NCBI GenBank assembly: GCA_022009755.1 | Contig: CP091722.1 | Location: forward strand, 1,868,001-1,932,000 | DNA: 64,000 bases | DNA from: Oscillospiraceae bacterium | Lineage (GTDB): Bacteria > Bacillota > Clostridia > Christensenellales > QALW01 | Direction of reading: 5' to 3' | Part shown: positions 28,486 to 37,463 of the stretch, piece by piece | Layout: every line of letters begins with the position of its first letter | Numbering within the stretch: the stretch's first letter is position 1 | Program-made: the position numbers and the translations under genes | The notes under the pieces: generated by a model | Database searches by the model: none | Seen by the model: the letters and a program-made list of their open reading frames with translations, nothing else | Told to the model about the DNA's origin: nothing

Positions 28486-30145
28486 ATGAATTTGCACAGA
28501 GATATTTGGATACTGACTGCGGCAGCTATGAGGAAATGCAGCAGCGCTTAAAGCTCAGGATCCCGGAAAAATTTAATTTTGCATTTGACATAGTGGACGA
28601 ATACGCACGGCTCTGCCCGGAAAAACGGGCGCTTGTGTGGTGCAACGATAAGGGAGAGGAAAAGCAGTTTTCCTTCGGCGAGATATCCCGTCTTTCCAAA
28701 AAACTTGCGGCTTCCCTTTACAAAATGGGTATACGCAAGGGCGATTTTGTAATGCTCATAATGAAGCGCAGAGCGGAATATTGGATAACCTACCCCGCAC
28801 TGCATCGCCTTGGCGCAGTGGCAATACCGGCCACTCACATGCTTACAAAGAAGGATGTGGTGTATCGCAACAATGCAGCCGGAGTAAAAATGATAATTGC
28901 GGCGCAGGATGAAAACATTCTTGAGCATGTGGACGCCGCCATGGCGGATTCCCCGACGCTTGAGCACCGCGTGCTGCTTGGCGGCGTGCGCGAGGGCTGG
29001 GAGAGCTTTGATGAGCTGCTCTCAGAGGGCGATGAAGGCTTTGTTCCGCCGGTGCGCGCGGGCGGGGACGACCCGATGCTTATGTTTTTCACCTCCGGCA
29101 CTACCGGCATGCCCAAAATGGTGCTGCACGATTTCAATTATCCGCTTGGCCACATAATAACGGCGGTCTACTGGCACAAGGTGCTGGACGACGGGCTGCA
29201 TATCTCCGTGGCGGACACCGGCTGGGCAAAGTGCGGCTGGGGCAAATGCTACGGCCAGTGGATAGCGGGAAGCGCACAGTTCGTCTATGATTACGACGGC
29301 AAGTTCAACCCCATGAACCTGATAACCGCAGTAAGCCGGCACGGGGTAAACACCTTCTGCGCTCCGCCCACCATATACCGCTCCCTTGTAAAGCAGGATC
29401 TTTCGGAAATTGATTTTTCCTCCTTTACGCATTTTACAACGGCGGGCGAGCCGCTTAACCCGGAGGTGTTCCGCAGGTGGCGCGAAATAAGCGGACACCG
29501 TATATTCGAGGCCTTCGGGCAAAGCGAGGGCACGCCCATACTGGGTACATATTATTTCATGGAGCCCAAGGAGGGCAGCACGGGCAAGCCGAATCCGCTG
29601 CTTAATGTCGACCTTGTGGACGAGCAGGGCAATTCCATCGGCACGGGTGAGGAGGGCCTTATTGTGCTGCGCGTGGGGGACGGAAAGCCCGCGGGGCTTT
29701 TCTGCGGCTATTATAAAGACCCGGAAAAAACAGCCGAGGTGTGGAAAAACGGGCTTTATTACACCGGCGATGTGGCATGGCGCGATGAAGAGGGCTTCTA
29801 TTATTTCATAGGCCGCAGCGACGATGTTATAAAGAGCTCAGGCTACCGTATCGGACCCTTTGAGGTGGAAAGTGCGCTTATGGAGCACCCGGCGGTGCTG
29901 GAGTGCGCCGTTACCGGCGTGCCGGATATCGAAGGCGACCGCGGACAGCTTGTAAAGGCTACGGTGGCACTGGTGAAGGGCTGGGAGCCGACCGAAGAGC
30001 TTAAAAAGAGCTTCAGAACCATGTAAAGCGCATAACCGCGCCCTATAAATACCCGAGAATCATTGAATTTGTGGAAGAGATAGATAAAACCATAAGCGGA
30101 AAAATGAAAAGAAAGGCCATACGGGAAAGGGACGAGAAAAAGTGA
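28486..30145 (+). CDS. AMP-forming acyl-CoA synthetase, two indels
   Basis: ATP-dependent activation of a carboxylate to its CoA thioester. Adenylation motifs: FFTSGTTGMPKMVLHD (P-loop), EAFGQSEGTPI, YYTGDVAWRDEEGFYYFIGRSDDVIKSSGYRI. The probable start is ATG 28486, since the family N-terminus continues into YLDTDCGSYEEM; one base seems missing near 28502 (otherwise translation starts at TTG 28506). A second break is AAAAA at 30003-30007; one more A restores the C-terminal QNHVKRITAPYKYPR and the catalytic Lys in ISGKMKRK. With both repairs the length is 553 residues. The substrate is likely acetate or another short acid. Confidence 0.87.
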
Positions 30146-31340
30146 TCGAGCTGCTTTCGCCCGCAGGAAACAGAGAGAGGCTGGAGTATGCGCTGGCTTA
30201 CGGCGCGGATTCCGTATATATGGCGGGCAGCAGGTATTCCCTGCGTGCCTTTGCCGATAATTTCGAGCCGGATGAGCTGAAGAGCGCGCTGGAGCTTGTG
30301 CATTCAAAGGGCAAAAAGGCGTATATTACCGTAAATATATACGCGCATAATTCGGATATAGACGGCATGGAGGACTATTTCCGCTTCCTGTACGATATAG
30401 GAGCGGACGCAGTGCTGGTTTCCGACATCGGAGTGCTGGAGGCGGCAAAAAGGGAGCGTCGGAGCTGCCGGTGCATATCTCCACACAGGCAAATGTTACA
30501 AACTATGCCGCGGCGCGGTTTTTCTGCAATGCCGGAGCCGAAAGAATAGTGCTTGCCCGCGAGCTGTCAATAGAGGAGATAGCCCTGATACACCAAAAGG
30601 TTCCCCAAGCGGAGCTGGAGGCCTTCGTTCACGGCGCTGCGTGCATATCCTATTCCGGCAGATGCCTGCTTTCGGATTATCTTACCGGCCGCAGTGCAAA
30701 TCAGGGCAAGTGCGCTCAGCCCTGCCGCTGGGGCTATGAGCTTGTGCCGCAGGGGCGCGCCGACAGCTTTCCCATAGCGCAGGACGAGCGGGGAACATAT
30801 ATCCTTAACAGCAAGGATCTGTGCATGATAGATCATCTGGGCGAGCTTGCGGATGCGGGAGTGACCTCCTTTAAGATAGAGGGCAGAATGAAAACGGCAT
30901 ATTATACCGCCGCCGTAACCAACGCCTACCGCAGGGCAATAGACCGCCTTGAGGCGGGGCTGGAGCCGGATTCTACCCTTAAGGAGGAGCTTGCAAAGGC
31001 GGCAAACCGCGAGTTTACCACCGGCTTTTATTTCGGACCCGTTCAGAACGGGCAGCGCTACGAAAGCAGCAAATGCCGCCAGAGCCACGAGTTTTCGGCG
31101 GTGGTGCTTTCCTCTGACGGGGAGTATCTCACGCTTGAGCAGCGCAACCGCTTCCGCGTAGGGGATGTGCTGGAGGTGCTGTCCCCCGAGCCTTCCCGCT
31201 GCGGTCGGAAATTCACGGTGGAAAGCATCATTTCCTCCCAAGGCTGCAGCGTTCAGGCGGCACCCAATCCGCAGGAAAGGGTAAAGGTGCCCTGCACTCT
31301 GCGGCTTGAATATATGGATATTTTAAGACGGAAGCTGTAA
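30142..31340 (+). CDS. U32-family peptidase, one frameshift
   Basis: Peptidase family U32; several members act in tRNA hydroxylation and others are putative proteases. 399 residues after repair. Motifs: LLSPAGNRERLEYALAYGAD, HISTQANVTN, ARELSIEEI, the Cys-rich ACISYSGRCLLSDY and NQGKCAQPCRW, and LNSKDLCMIDHL. The frame breaks at AAAAA 30447-30451; one more A gives AAKKGASELPVHISTQ. The GTG start at 30142 overlaps the synthetase stop as GTGA. Confidence 0.9.
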
Positions 31341-31386
31341 TAAATACAGGCCTTCCGCATGACAAACCGGAAAATTAAACAGCAGC

Positions 31387-31413
31387 AAAGGGCCGCATAT
31401 GCGGCCCTTTTTT
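31387..31413 (+). terminator. Terminator after the U32 gene
   Basis: Perfect palindrome AAAGGGCCGCATATGCGGCC continuing CTTT at 31387-31410, with the T run extending to 31413. Confidence 0.88.
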
Positions 31414-31478
31414 GATTATAGCGGGCGATTTTCGGCGTGCAGCCTCAAAAAAACTTTCCGAAAGCGTGAATATCAAAG

Positions 31479-31539
31479 ATCGGATATATTGAAAAATATT
31501 ACAATATCGCTATTGACTTTCACAATCGGATATATTGTG
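31479..31539 (+). repeat. 13-bp direct repeat and dyad upstream of a small exported protein
   Basis: ATCGGATATATTG occurs at 31479-31491 and again at 31525-31537. The second copy sits inside a dyad CACAAT...ATTGTG (31521-31526 and 31534-31539). The placement about 80 nt before the next start codon suggests paired binding sites for a regulator; no clean -35/-10 pair could be assigned. Confidence 0.4.
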
Positions 31540-31617
31540 TGAAAGGGGGAGGATACCAATGGGCATCCTTAAGCGGGTATAAGCCCGATAAAAATAATAC
31601 AAAAGGAGAAATTTATA

Positions 31618-32133
31618 ATGAAAAAGAAAACTATATTGCTGATAGCCCTTGTGATTATGGTGACGGGCGCGGCGGTTTGGGGCGTCAGCGCGCTTGCTGG
31701 GCAAAAGGTCAGCCTGAACAGTGCGGATTTTTATGCCGACTGTGCAAAAAGGGCAAATGAAGCCCAGCGCGGGCAGCTGAAGGCGCTGGAAAATGACGAG
31801 GGAGTGCTGTATCAACGCTCGGCACTGGAAATAATCGGACAGTTAGACAAATCGGCGCCGCGGCTGAGTGCGGATAAGGCATCGGAGCTTGCGGGCACAT
31901 TATCCGGCGAAAAGCTCAGTCAGGCCTGCGATAAAATAGCGGGGGCGCCCGATATGCGCAGAGACGGCAGCGGCATAGATGTGCTAATATATAATTTTGA
32001 TGCTGCGGCAAGCGGACGGCTGGTAATAGTAAACGGTCAGGGCTTTGTAGAACATAAAAATGCTCAGGGAGAGTATGTAACGGTTCAGCCGGACGGCACC
32101 GTAACGGCGGGGCCTACGCTCAGCGCGGACTAA
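31618..32133 (+). CDS. Small exported or membrane-anchored protein, unknown
   Basis: 171 residues: an uncleaved or cleavable N-terminal hydrophobic segment (TILLIALVIMVTGAAVWGVSAL) followed by a soluble domain. The ribosome site AAAAGGAG is 9-10 nt upstream. No family is recognised. Later residues (LVIVNGQGFVEHKNAQGEY) look like a beta-rich end. It is flanked by a terminator on the left and the lysS remnant on the right. Confidence 0.65.
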   Translation: MKKKTILLIALVIMVTGAAVWGVSALAGQKVSLNSADFYADCAKRANEAQRGQLKALENDEGVLYQRSALEIIGQLDKSAPRLSADKASELAGTLSGEKLSQACDKIAGAPDMRRDGSGIDVLIYNFDAAASGRLVIVNGQGFVEHKNAQGEYVTVQPDGTVTAGPTLSAD

Positions 32134-32292
32134 AGGCATAAAAAGCGTATAAATGCTGCCGGGCAGCGCCCGGCAGCACGGAAAACCAAGTAAATACGGC
32201 ATAGCAAAAGCCGCTCTTTTATAAAAAGGGCGGCTTTTCAGCATCAAAATATATTGCAGGCAAGGGCGAGAGCCGGTCTATTCCGAATTACC

Positions 32293-32388
32293 TTAATACA
32301 GCTTCGCGCCGGCCGGAATGTGCGGATCCACCATCAGCAAATGGAGCTTTTCTTCGCCCTCTTCTTCATGAATGGCGGAGGAAAGCAT
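32293..32388 (-). pseudogene. Detached second copy of the lysS 3' end
   Basis: Read on the minus strand, 31 codons plus stop match the last 31 codons of the intact lysS at 34024-34119. By eye 81 of 96 bases agree; 27 of 31 residues agree, including KLHLLMVDPHIPAGAKLY and the stop. Homology ends sharply at 32388/32389, where AT-rich sequence begins. This is a displaced gene end, not a coding gene. Confidence 0.85.
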
Positions 32389-32435
32389 ATTAACACCTCT
32401 CTAAATTCATTTTTTTACAGGAAATGCTGACAGTT

Positions 32436-33053
32436 TTAGTAATTGCGCCTCTTCGTAATTAACATTTCGTATTCAGATTTACTTATATCAACACCTAATA
32501 TAAATTCATTAATAAAATCATCATATGTCGGAATAGAATCTGCAGAAATATCAGTAAGTTTCTCCTCATCCCATATGTTTTCCACATTAGAAATCGCTTG
32601 ATCCAACAGTTTGCGTGCCTCTTTACGATTCGTAACCTCGGAAAGTCTGATATAATTATTAACGAAACGCTTAGAGTGAGCTACGGACTCTCGCAAATAA
32701 GTAGAATATTCTGAAGGATACTTAGTGTCACATCTAATATAAATATCATAAGCCATTAAATAGTATATAATTGCTTTATTCTGGTCATCGGCTTCTACTA
32801 AATGTTTATCTAAATAAATTAAAAATTCATTTTCTTGAAAACCAAGCCATGTGGAAGAAAGGTATGACACTAAAATTGCAATACGGATATCTTCTTTTTT
32901 TGAATATTCTTCCTTTAAAAAGATCAATAACTAAAAAAATAATCCTCTAACGGCGCTTTCATTTCGAATAAAAAAATGTATTTAAGAAAATCTTCTGTGG
33001 AATTACGGCTGTTATTTTTTTCAAATCTTTTTTTCTATAATTGAAACATCCAT
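32436..33053 (-). CDS. AT-rich hypothetical protein, candidate immunity protein, broken by homopolymer indels
   Basis: The uninterrupted part (32436-32927) encodes 163 helical residues (IRIAILVSYLSSTWLGFQ through the tail ITKRRNY). Upstream in other frames the sequence continues as a plausible protein from ATG 33053 (ribosome site AAGGAG, 8-nt spacing), including NSRNSTEDFLKYIF. At least two indels in A and T runs near 33035 and 32940 separate the parts. The position directly after the RHS tip fragment is where immunity genes of polymorphic toxins sit; the function is inferred from that only. Confidence 0.45.
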
Positions 33054-33086
33054 ACTCATTTCTCCTTAATTATAACATTTTTCCTA

Positions 33087-33443
33087 TTATCCCAGATGCC
33101 CAACCAGTAAAAGCATCAATAGTTTACTAGATGACATTTTTATAGCTTGCTTTCCTGCAATTTTTAATAATTTAGCCTTGATAGCAGCTCCAACTTTGGC
33201 TGACAATTTTGCTACATACGGACCTAAAACCGCACCTAACGCTGCTCCGGCAGCAGTTACTGCAACAATAAACGCTCCACGCCAAAATCCTTTAAGTTTT
33301 AACGCATCTGCTAGAATAACTGCAATGACCGCCCCCGCGACCGCTCCAACAATGCCACCAATAATAGCAGAAACAGGAATATGCCCTGTAAGGTCGATAC
33401 TATTCACCGGATCGCCATTGCAATAAGCATACAGATGCCACGT
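33087..33443 (-). pseudogene. Truncated RHS/YD-repeat C-terminal tip with glycine-zipper hydrophobic domain
   Basis: The frame is open from 33443 and begins in the middle of the hallmark RHS core end (LYAYCNGDPVNSIDLTGH), directly preceded by a stop. The tip that follows is about 90 residues, very Ala/Gly-rich and hydrophobic (GGIVGAVAGAVIAVILADAL), then a basic amphipathic segment (KVGAAIKAKLLKIAG). RHS tips of polymorphic toxins vary after this motif, so this may be a membrane-active or linker domain. The large RHS body is missing. Confidence 0.7.
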
Positions 33444-33447
33444 TTAT

Positions 33448-33933
33448 TTACGGATGTTCTCTTGTTGATGCATACAACTCAAAAACTTCATTTGAATCAT
33501 TCTCTGCGTTTTCTTCCAAAATTTCGTCAGATTGTTTAACGTCGTTCAACCATTGAAAATAATGCGTAATCTCATGAATAAAGGTATATAATATAGACGC
33601 CAACGCATTATCTTGACCTTCTTCATTTAACAATTTCTCATAATCTCCAACCGCCAACCTTATATACGGCTCATCTGTTCTATTATTCGTCCAAAAAAAT
33701 GTTCCGCATACCATATCTCCATCTTTAGCTTGGATACGATATGTATCCCGAATATAAATTACCAAACGAATAGGAAACTCATAATGCGTACGTGCCCATG
33801 CTGCAAATTCTTTGCAAGCTCGACGCACTTCATCGTGTACCCCTTTATCTATTTTTAAATATAAGCCAGAACGAATATCTGAATTTGAACTATTTAAATT
33901 TAATTGCCATTCTATCGAATTCCATACATTCAT
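33448..33933 (-). CDS. Putative zinc metallopeptidase-like protein (HExxH)
   Basis: 161 residues, AT-rich. The motif FIHEITHYFQW fits the HExxH zincin signature; an acidic segment (DEILEENAENDSNEVFE) with a possible third ligand follows. No signal peptide is seen. It lies between intact lysS and the RHS tip fragment, with its stop 5 nt before the tip reading frame. It could be a toxin domain, a processing protease or an accessory gene; the family is not recognised. Confidence 0.55.
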   Translation of the reverse strand: MNVWNSIEWQLNLNSSNSDIRSGLYLKIDKGVHDEVRRACKEFAAWARTHYEFPIRLVIYIRDTYRIQAKDGDMVCGTFFWTNNRTDEPYIRLAVGDYEKLLNEEGQDNALASILYTFIHEITHYFQWLNDVKQSDEILEENAENDSNEVFELYASTREHP

Positions 33934-33996
33934 ACAAATTACTTTTTCCTTCCTTGCGAATGTATTTTCAGAGCTTTTTCACAAATGAAGTACATC

Positions 33997-34017
33997 CCGT
34001 TTTATAGGGTAAAACGG
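33997..34017. repeat. Inverted repeat at the islet-lysS boundary
   Basis: CCGTTTTA (33997-34004) and TAAAACGG (34010-34017) form an 8-bp dyad 6 nt from the lysS stop. No T run follows on either strand, so a terminator is less likely than a junction or binding feature. Confidence 0.4.
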
Positions 34018-34023
34018 TACTTC

Positions 34024-35973
34024 TTAGTAGAGCTTTGCGCCCGCCGGAATGTGAGGATCCACCATCAGCAAATGCAGCTTTTCTTCGCCGTTTTCGTGAT
34101 GCACGGCGGAGATCAGCATACCGCAGGAGTCGATACCCATCATCGCTCTGGGAGGCAGATTGGTGATTGCAATGCAGGTCTTGCCGACAAGCTCTTCCGG
34201 TTCATAATATTCGTGAATACCGCTCAAAATGACCCGATCTACGCCGGTTCCGTCGTCCAAAACGAACTTTAAGAGCTTTTTGGACTTCTTCACGGCTTCG
34301 CAGGCCAGAACCTTTACGGCACGGAAATCACTCTTGGAGAAGGTGTCAAAATCGACATATTCTTCGAATAAAGGCTCTATTTTCACATTGGAAAAGTCGA
34401 TAGGCTCGTCCTTGATCTCAAGCTCAACCGTGCCCTTGGCGCCGCCGATAACGGCAGCCTCTTCGGGCTTTTTCTCTGTCTTGGGGGCGCCCAGCGGCTT
34501 CATCGTCGGGAAGAGCAAACAATCGCGGATGCTGGCAGTATCGGTAAGCAGCATTACGAGGCGATCCACCCCTATTCCGAGGCCCCCCGTTGGCGGCATG
34601 CCGTATTCCAAAGCGCACAGGAAATCCTCGTCCACATCGCAGGCCTCGTCATCGCCGGCGGCCTTAAGGGCGGCCTGAGCCTCAAAGCGGGCGCGCTGGT
34701 CTATGGGGTCGTTCAGCTCGCTGAAGGCATTGGCGTGCTCTCTGCCCACGATAAACAGCTCAAAGCGCTCGGTGTATGCTTCGTTGCCCGGTATGCGCTT
34801 TGCAAGAGGGGATATCTCCACCGGGTGCCCGGTGATGAAGGTGGGCTGTATGAGCTTTTCCTCGCAATATTCTTCAAAGAAAAGGTTGAGTATGTCGCCC
34901 TTTTCGTGACGCTCCTCATAGGCTATGCCGTGCGCCTTTGCCGCAGCGCGCGCCGCTTCAAGGTCTGCAAGAGTGTCAAAATCCACCCCGGAATACTTTT
35001 TAACGGCATCCTTCATGCTCAGGCGCTCAAAGGGCTTGTCAAGATCAATGGCTACGCCGCCGTAGGTAATCTGCGCCGTGCCCAGCACATTTTTTGCAAC
35101 CGTGCGTATAAGCTCCTCGGTAAGATCCATCATGCCGTTAAAGTCGGTATAGGCCTGATACAGCTCCAAAAGCGTGAATTCCGGGTTGTGCCGTGTGTCC
35201 ATGCCCTCGTTGCGGAACACGCGGCCTATTTCGTACACCCGCTCAAAGCCGCCCACTATCAGGCGCTTTAAGTGCAGCTCAAGCGCGATGCGCAGGTACA
35301 TATCAATATCAAGGGTGTTGTGATGCGTAATAAACGGACGGGCGTTTGCGCCTCCCGCAATGGTGTGCAGCACGGGAGTTTCCACTTCCAAAAACCCGCG
35401 GTCATCCAGCACGCGGCGAATCTCGCTTATAATGCGGCTGCGCTTTACGAATACATCGCGAACCTCGGGGTTTACTATAAGGTCAACATAGCGCTGACGG
35501 TACCTTGCATCGGTATCCTTCAGCCCGTGGTATTTTTCCGGCAGCACCTGAAGGGATTTGCTCAGCAGGGTCACGCTTTGGGCGTGCACGCTGATCTCGC
35601 CGGTGCGGGTGGTGAAAACATACCCCTTTACACCCACAATATCGCCTATATCCATGCTTTTGAAGGCGGCATAGTTTTCCTCGCCCAGGGAATCGCGTGA
35701 AACATAAAGCTGTATGCTGCCCGAGCCGTCCTGAAGATGGGCAAAGCCGGCTTTGCCCATTATGCGCTTGCTCATAATACGCCCGGCTACGGAAACAGTC
35801 ATTTCTTCTCCGTCGGTATAGGTATCCTTTATTTGCTGCGCATGATGGGTTTGATCGAATTTTGTTATCTGATAGGGGTTGCAGCCGGCCTGCATAAGGG
35901 AGGAGAGCTTGTCGCGGCGGACGCGCAATACCTCCGTAAGCTCGGAAGCCGACGGACTCTGGGTCTGTGACAT
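34024..35973 (-). CDS. lysS: Lysyl-tRNA synthetase (class II) with fused C-terminal tRNA-binding domain
   Basis: Charges tRNA-Lys. The OB-fold anticodon domain and class II core are intact: motif 2 region RVFRNEGMDTRHNPEFTLLE, and motif 3 GIGVDRLVML. At 649 residues it is about 150 longer than usual. The extra C-terminus (from about residue 515; FDTFSKSDFRAVKVLACEAV, LVGKTCIAITNLPPR, MGIDSCGMLISA) resembles the MetRS-type/Trbp111 EMAP-like domain. The ATG at 35973 was chosen for AAAGGATC upstream. It is probably transcribed with greA. Its 3' end borders the AT-rich islet and is duplicated at 32293-32388. Confidence 0.94.
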   Translation of the reverse strand: MSQTQSPSASELTEVLRVRRDKLSSLMQAGCNPYQITKFDQTHHAQQIKDTYTDGEEMTVSVAGRIMSKRIMGKAGFAHLQDGSGSIQLYVSRDSLGEENYAAFKSMDIGDIVGVKGYVFTTRTGEISVHAQSVTLLSKSLQVLPEKYHGLKDTDARYRQRYVDLIVNPEVRDVFVKRSRIISEIRRVLDDRGFLEVETPVLHTIAGGANARPFITHHNTLDIDMYLRIALELHLKRLIVGGFERVYEIGRVFRNEGMDTRHNPEFTLLELYQAYTDFNGMMDLTEELIRTVAKNVLGTAQITYGGVAIDLDKPFERLSMKDAVKKYSGVDFDTLADLEAARAAAKAHGIAYEERHEKGDILNLFFEEYCEEKLIQPTFITGHPVEISPLAKRIPGNEAYTERFELFIVGREHANAFSELNDPIDQRARFEAQAALKAAGDDEACDVDEDFLCALEYGMPPTGGLGIGVDRLVMLLTDTASIRDCLLFPTMKPLGAPKTEKKPEEAAVIGGAKGTVELEIKDEPIDFSNVKIEPLFEEYVDFDTFSKSDFRAVKVLACEAVKKSKKLLKFVLDDGTGVDRVILSGIHEYYEPEELVGKTCIAITNLPPRAMMGIDSCGMLISAVHHENGEEKLHLLMVDPHIPAGAKLY

Positions 35974-36100
35974 ATGTAAAGATCCTTTCTTTTGGGTGCT
36001 ATTGTGCATAAAGATTTCCGCCCTCTACGCAGGGAGCGGCCGGACGGGAAAGACGCGCAAACGGTCTGTTATGACCGAATTGATTTATTATGCTTGCTTT

Positions 36101-36604
36101 TTATTTTTTCTTGCGGCCGTTTTTATCGCCCTCGATAGCGATAATCTTAAAGGCAAGCTCGCCCGCCTTGGTTATTACATGAACAACATCGCCGATGGCC
36201 TTGCCGTTTATGGCCTGACCTACAAGCGAAGAGCTGGACAGGCAGTTTTTAAGCGGATCCGCCTCGCTGGTGCCCACATAGGAATAGGTTTCCTCCTCGT
36301 TTGCATCCATATCAAGCAGGGTTACGGTGCAGCCCTCCTTTACATGGTCATAATGCGATTCCTTAACATATACCACCGCATGCTCTATACGGTGCTGCAT
36401 CTCTTCAATTTCCGCTTCAACCTCGGCCTGCTCCTGCTTTGCCGCATCATACTCGCTGTTCTCGGAAAGGTCGCCGTAGCTGCGGGCCTCGGCTATACGC
36501 TTGGAGACCTCTATACGCCGTACCTTGAGATAATAATCCAGCTTTTCCTTAAGCTCGGCAAGGCCTTCCTCGCTGATTTTATACTGCATTTGATTGTCCG
36601 CCAT
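36101..36604 (-). CDS. greA: Transcription elongation factor GreA
   Basis: Stimulates transcript cleavage by backtracked RNA polymerase. 167 residues: an N-terminal coiled coil with the acidic tip (EARSYGDLSENSEYDAAKQEQ), and a C-terminal FKBP-like domain with SLVGQAINGKAIGDVV. The ribosome site is ACGGAGAATCAT. The greA-lysS order is common in Clostridia; one promoter upstream serves both. Confidence 0.96.
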   Translation of the reverse strand: MADNQMQYKISEEGLAELKEKLDYYLKVRRIEVSKRIAEARSYGDLSENSEYDAAKQEQAEVEAEIEEMQHRIEHAVVYVKESHYDHVKEGCTVTLLDMDANEEETYSYVGTSEADPLKNCLSSSSLVGQAINGKAIGDVVHVITKAGELAFKIIAIEGDKNGRKKK

Positions 36605-36714
36605 ATGATTCTCCGTTTCTTTGCCGTTTCACCCTGCCGCCACGGTATATAAATGCCATATAAACGCAACGCCTATGGGCATAACAGAGCAGAATAAGCA
36701 TATTTTATCGTCAT

Positions 36715-36743
36715 ATTATATAATCGCGGGGCGATTCTGTCAA
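36715..36743 (-). promoter_or_regulatory. Sigma-A promoter of greA-lysS
   Basis: On the minus strand TTGACA (36743-36738), 17 nt, TATAAT (36720-36715). Confidence 0.85.
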
Positions 36744-36836
36744 TTCCCAAAAACATAAACGGACGCGAAAGGCGGCAAAAATCGTTGCAGATCATTGCAC
36801 ATAACCGTAAAAAAGCGCCCTTGAGCAGGTCACAAC

Positions 36837-36941
36837 GGCCGCCGCGGCCGGGCCCGCCCTGCGGGCAGGCCCTCTGCCGGTCATGCGGCATGACCGCCCC
36901 GACGCGTTCGCGTCTTGGCCGCGGCAGCTGCGCCCGCAGCT
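36837..36941. repeat. GC-rich multi-hairpin element A
   Basis: In the gap between tspO and the greA promoter. GCCGCGGCC (36841-36849) can pair with GGCCGCGGC (36917-36925), enclosing three hairpins: GGGCC...GGCCC with inner GCCC/GGGC, CGGTCAT...ATGACCG, and GACGCG TT CGCGTC. A fourth hairpin, AGCTGC GCCC GCAGCT, follows at 36926-36941. Same plan as elements B and C. The rest of the 36605-36986 gap holds only the greA promoter. Confidence 0.6.
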
Positions 36942-36986
36942 TTGCAGCCGCAGCCGTCCTTTAATCGCGCCGCCGCGCCCGCAGCC

Positions 36987-37463
36987 TTAATTCAGCAACG
37001 CCAGAGCGTAACCCAAAACTGCGGCGGCCGTAAGCCAGATAAGTTGAGGGAAAAGCAGCCATGCCGCCGCCGGACTTACGGGCTTAATGCGCGTAAATGC
37101 AAGCAGCAGAAGCACAAAGTATACAAATATTATAATTTCACCAACGGCGGGCAGCGCCAACACAAAAACCGCAAGCACCCAAAGAACATGGAAAACCGCG
37201 CACAGGCACAGCATTATCAGAACCTCGGTGCGCTTTTTTGAGGCGGGCGCAGCGGAAAAATACAGTGCGCAGGCGAAAAAGGTAAGGGCGTATATTATTC
37301 CCCATGCTATGGGAAAAACAATGTCCGGGGGCTGGAACGACGGCTTTATAAGCTTATCAAACATCGGACGGCCCATAATGCTCAAAGCCGTTGCCGCGCC
37401 GGCGGTAATCAGTACGCTTACAAGGGAAACAAGGGTGGGAGCAAGCCGGAATTTTTTATTCAT
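36987..37463 (-). CDS. tspO: TspO/MBR-family membrane protein
   Basis: 158-residue five-helix translocator-like protein that binds porphyrins or other ligands in characterised members. Seen: IMGRPMFDKLIKPSFQPPDIVFPIAWGIIYAL, where family members have P-x-W-x-(x)-P near helix 2. Many conserved tryptophans of the family are reduced here (for example FHVLWVLAVF retained). The start at 37463 has GGAGGAG 5 nt upstream. Confidence 0.85.
   Translation of the reverse strand: MNKKFRLAPTLVSLVSVLITAGAATALSIMGRPMFDKLIKPSFQPPDIVFPIAWGIIYALTFFACALYFSAAPASKKRTEVLIMLCLCAVFHVLWVLAVFVLALPAVGEIIIFVYFVLLLLAFTRIKPVSPAAAWLLFPQLIWLTAAAVLGYALALLN

Larger units (their letters stand above)
32389..34023. mobile_element. 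AT-rich islet inserted at the 3' end of lysS
   Basis: About 1.6 kb whose base composition is strikingly lower in GC than both flanks. It is bracketed by the detached lysS end on the left and the intact lysS end on the right. It holds an HExxH protein, a truncated RHS-repeat tip and a candidate immunity gene, all on the minus strand. No integrase or transposase is visible, so the islet may be the remnant of a larger element or a recombined toxin cassette. Confidence 0.6.

Noticed and set aside
28506..28508. TTG as the true start of the acyl-CoA synthetase
   Set aside because: No ribosome site precedes it, and the ATG at 28486 with one missing base fits the family N-terminus better; kept as a fallback.
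32926..32928. TTG start for a 163-residue independent protein in the islet
   Set aside because: Protein-like sequence continues upstream in neighbouring frames to an ATG with a ribosome site, and the breaks are in long A/T runs.
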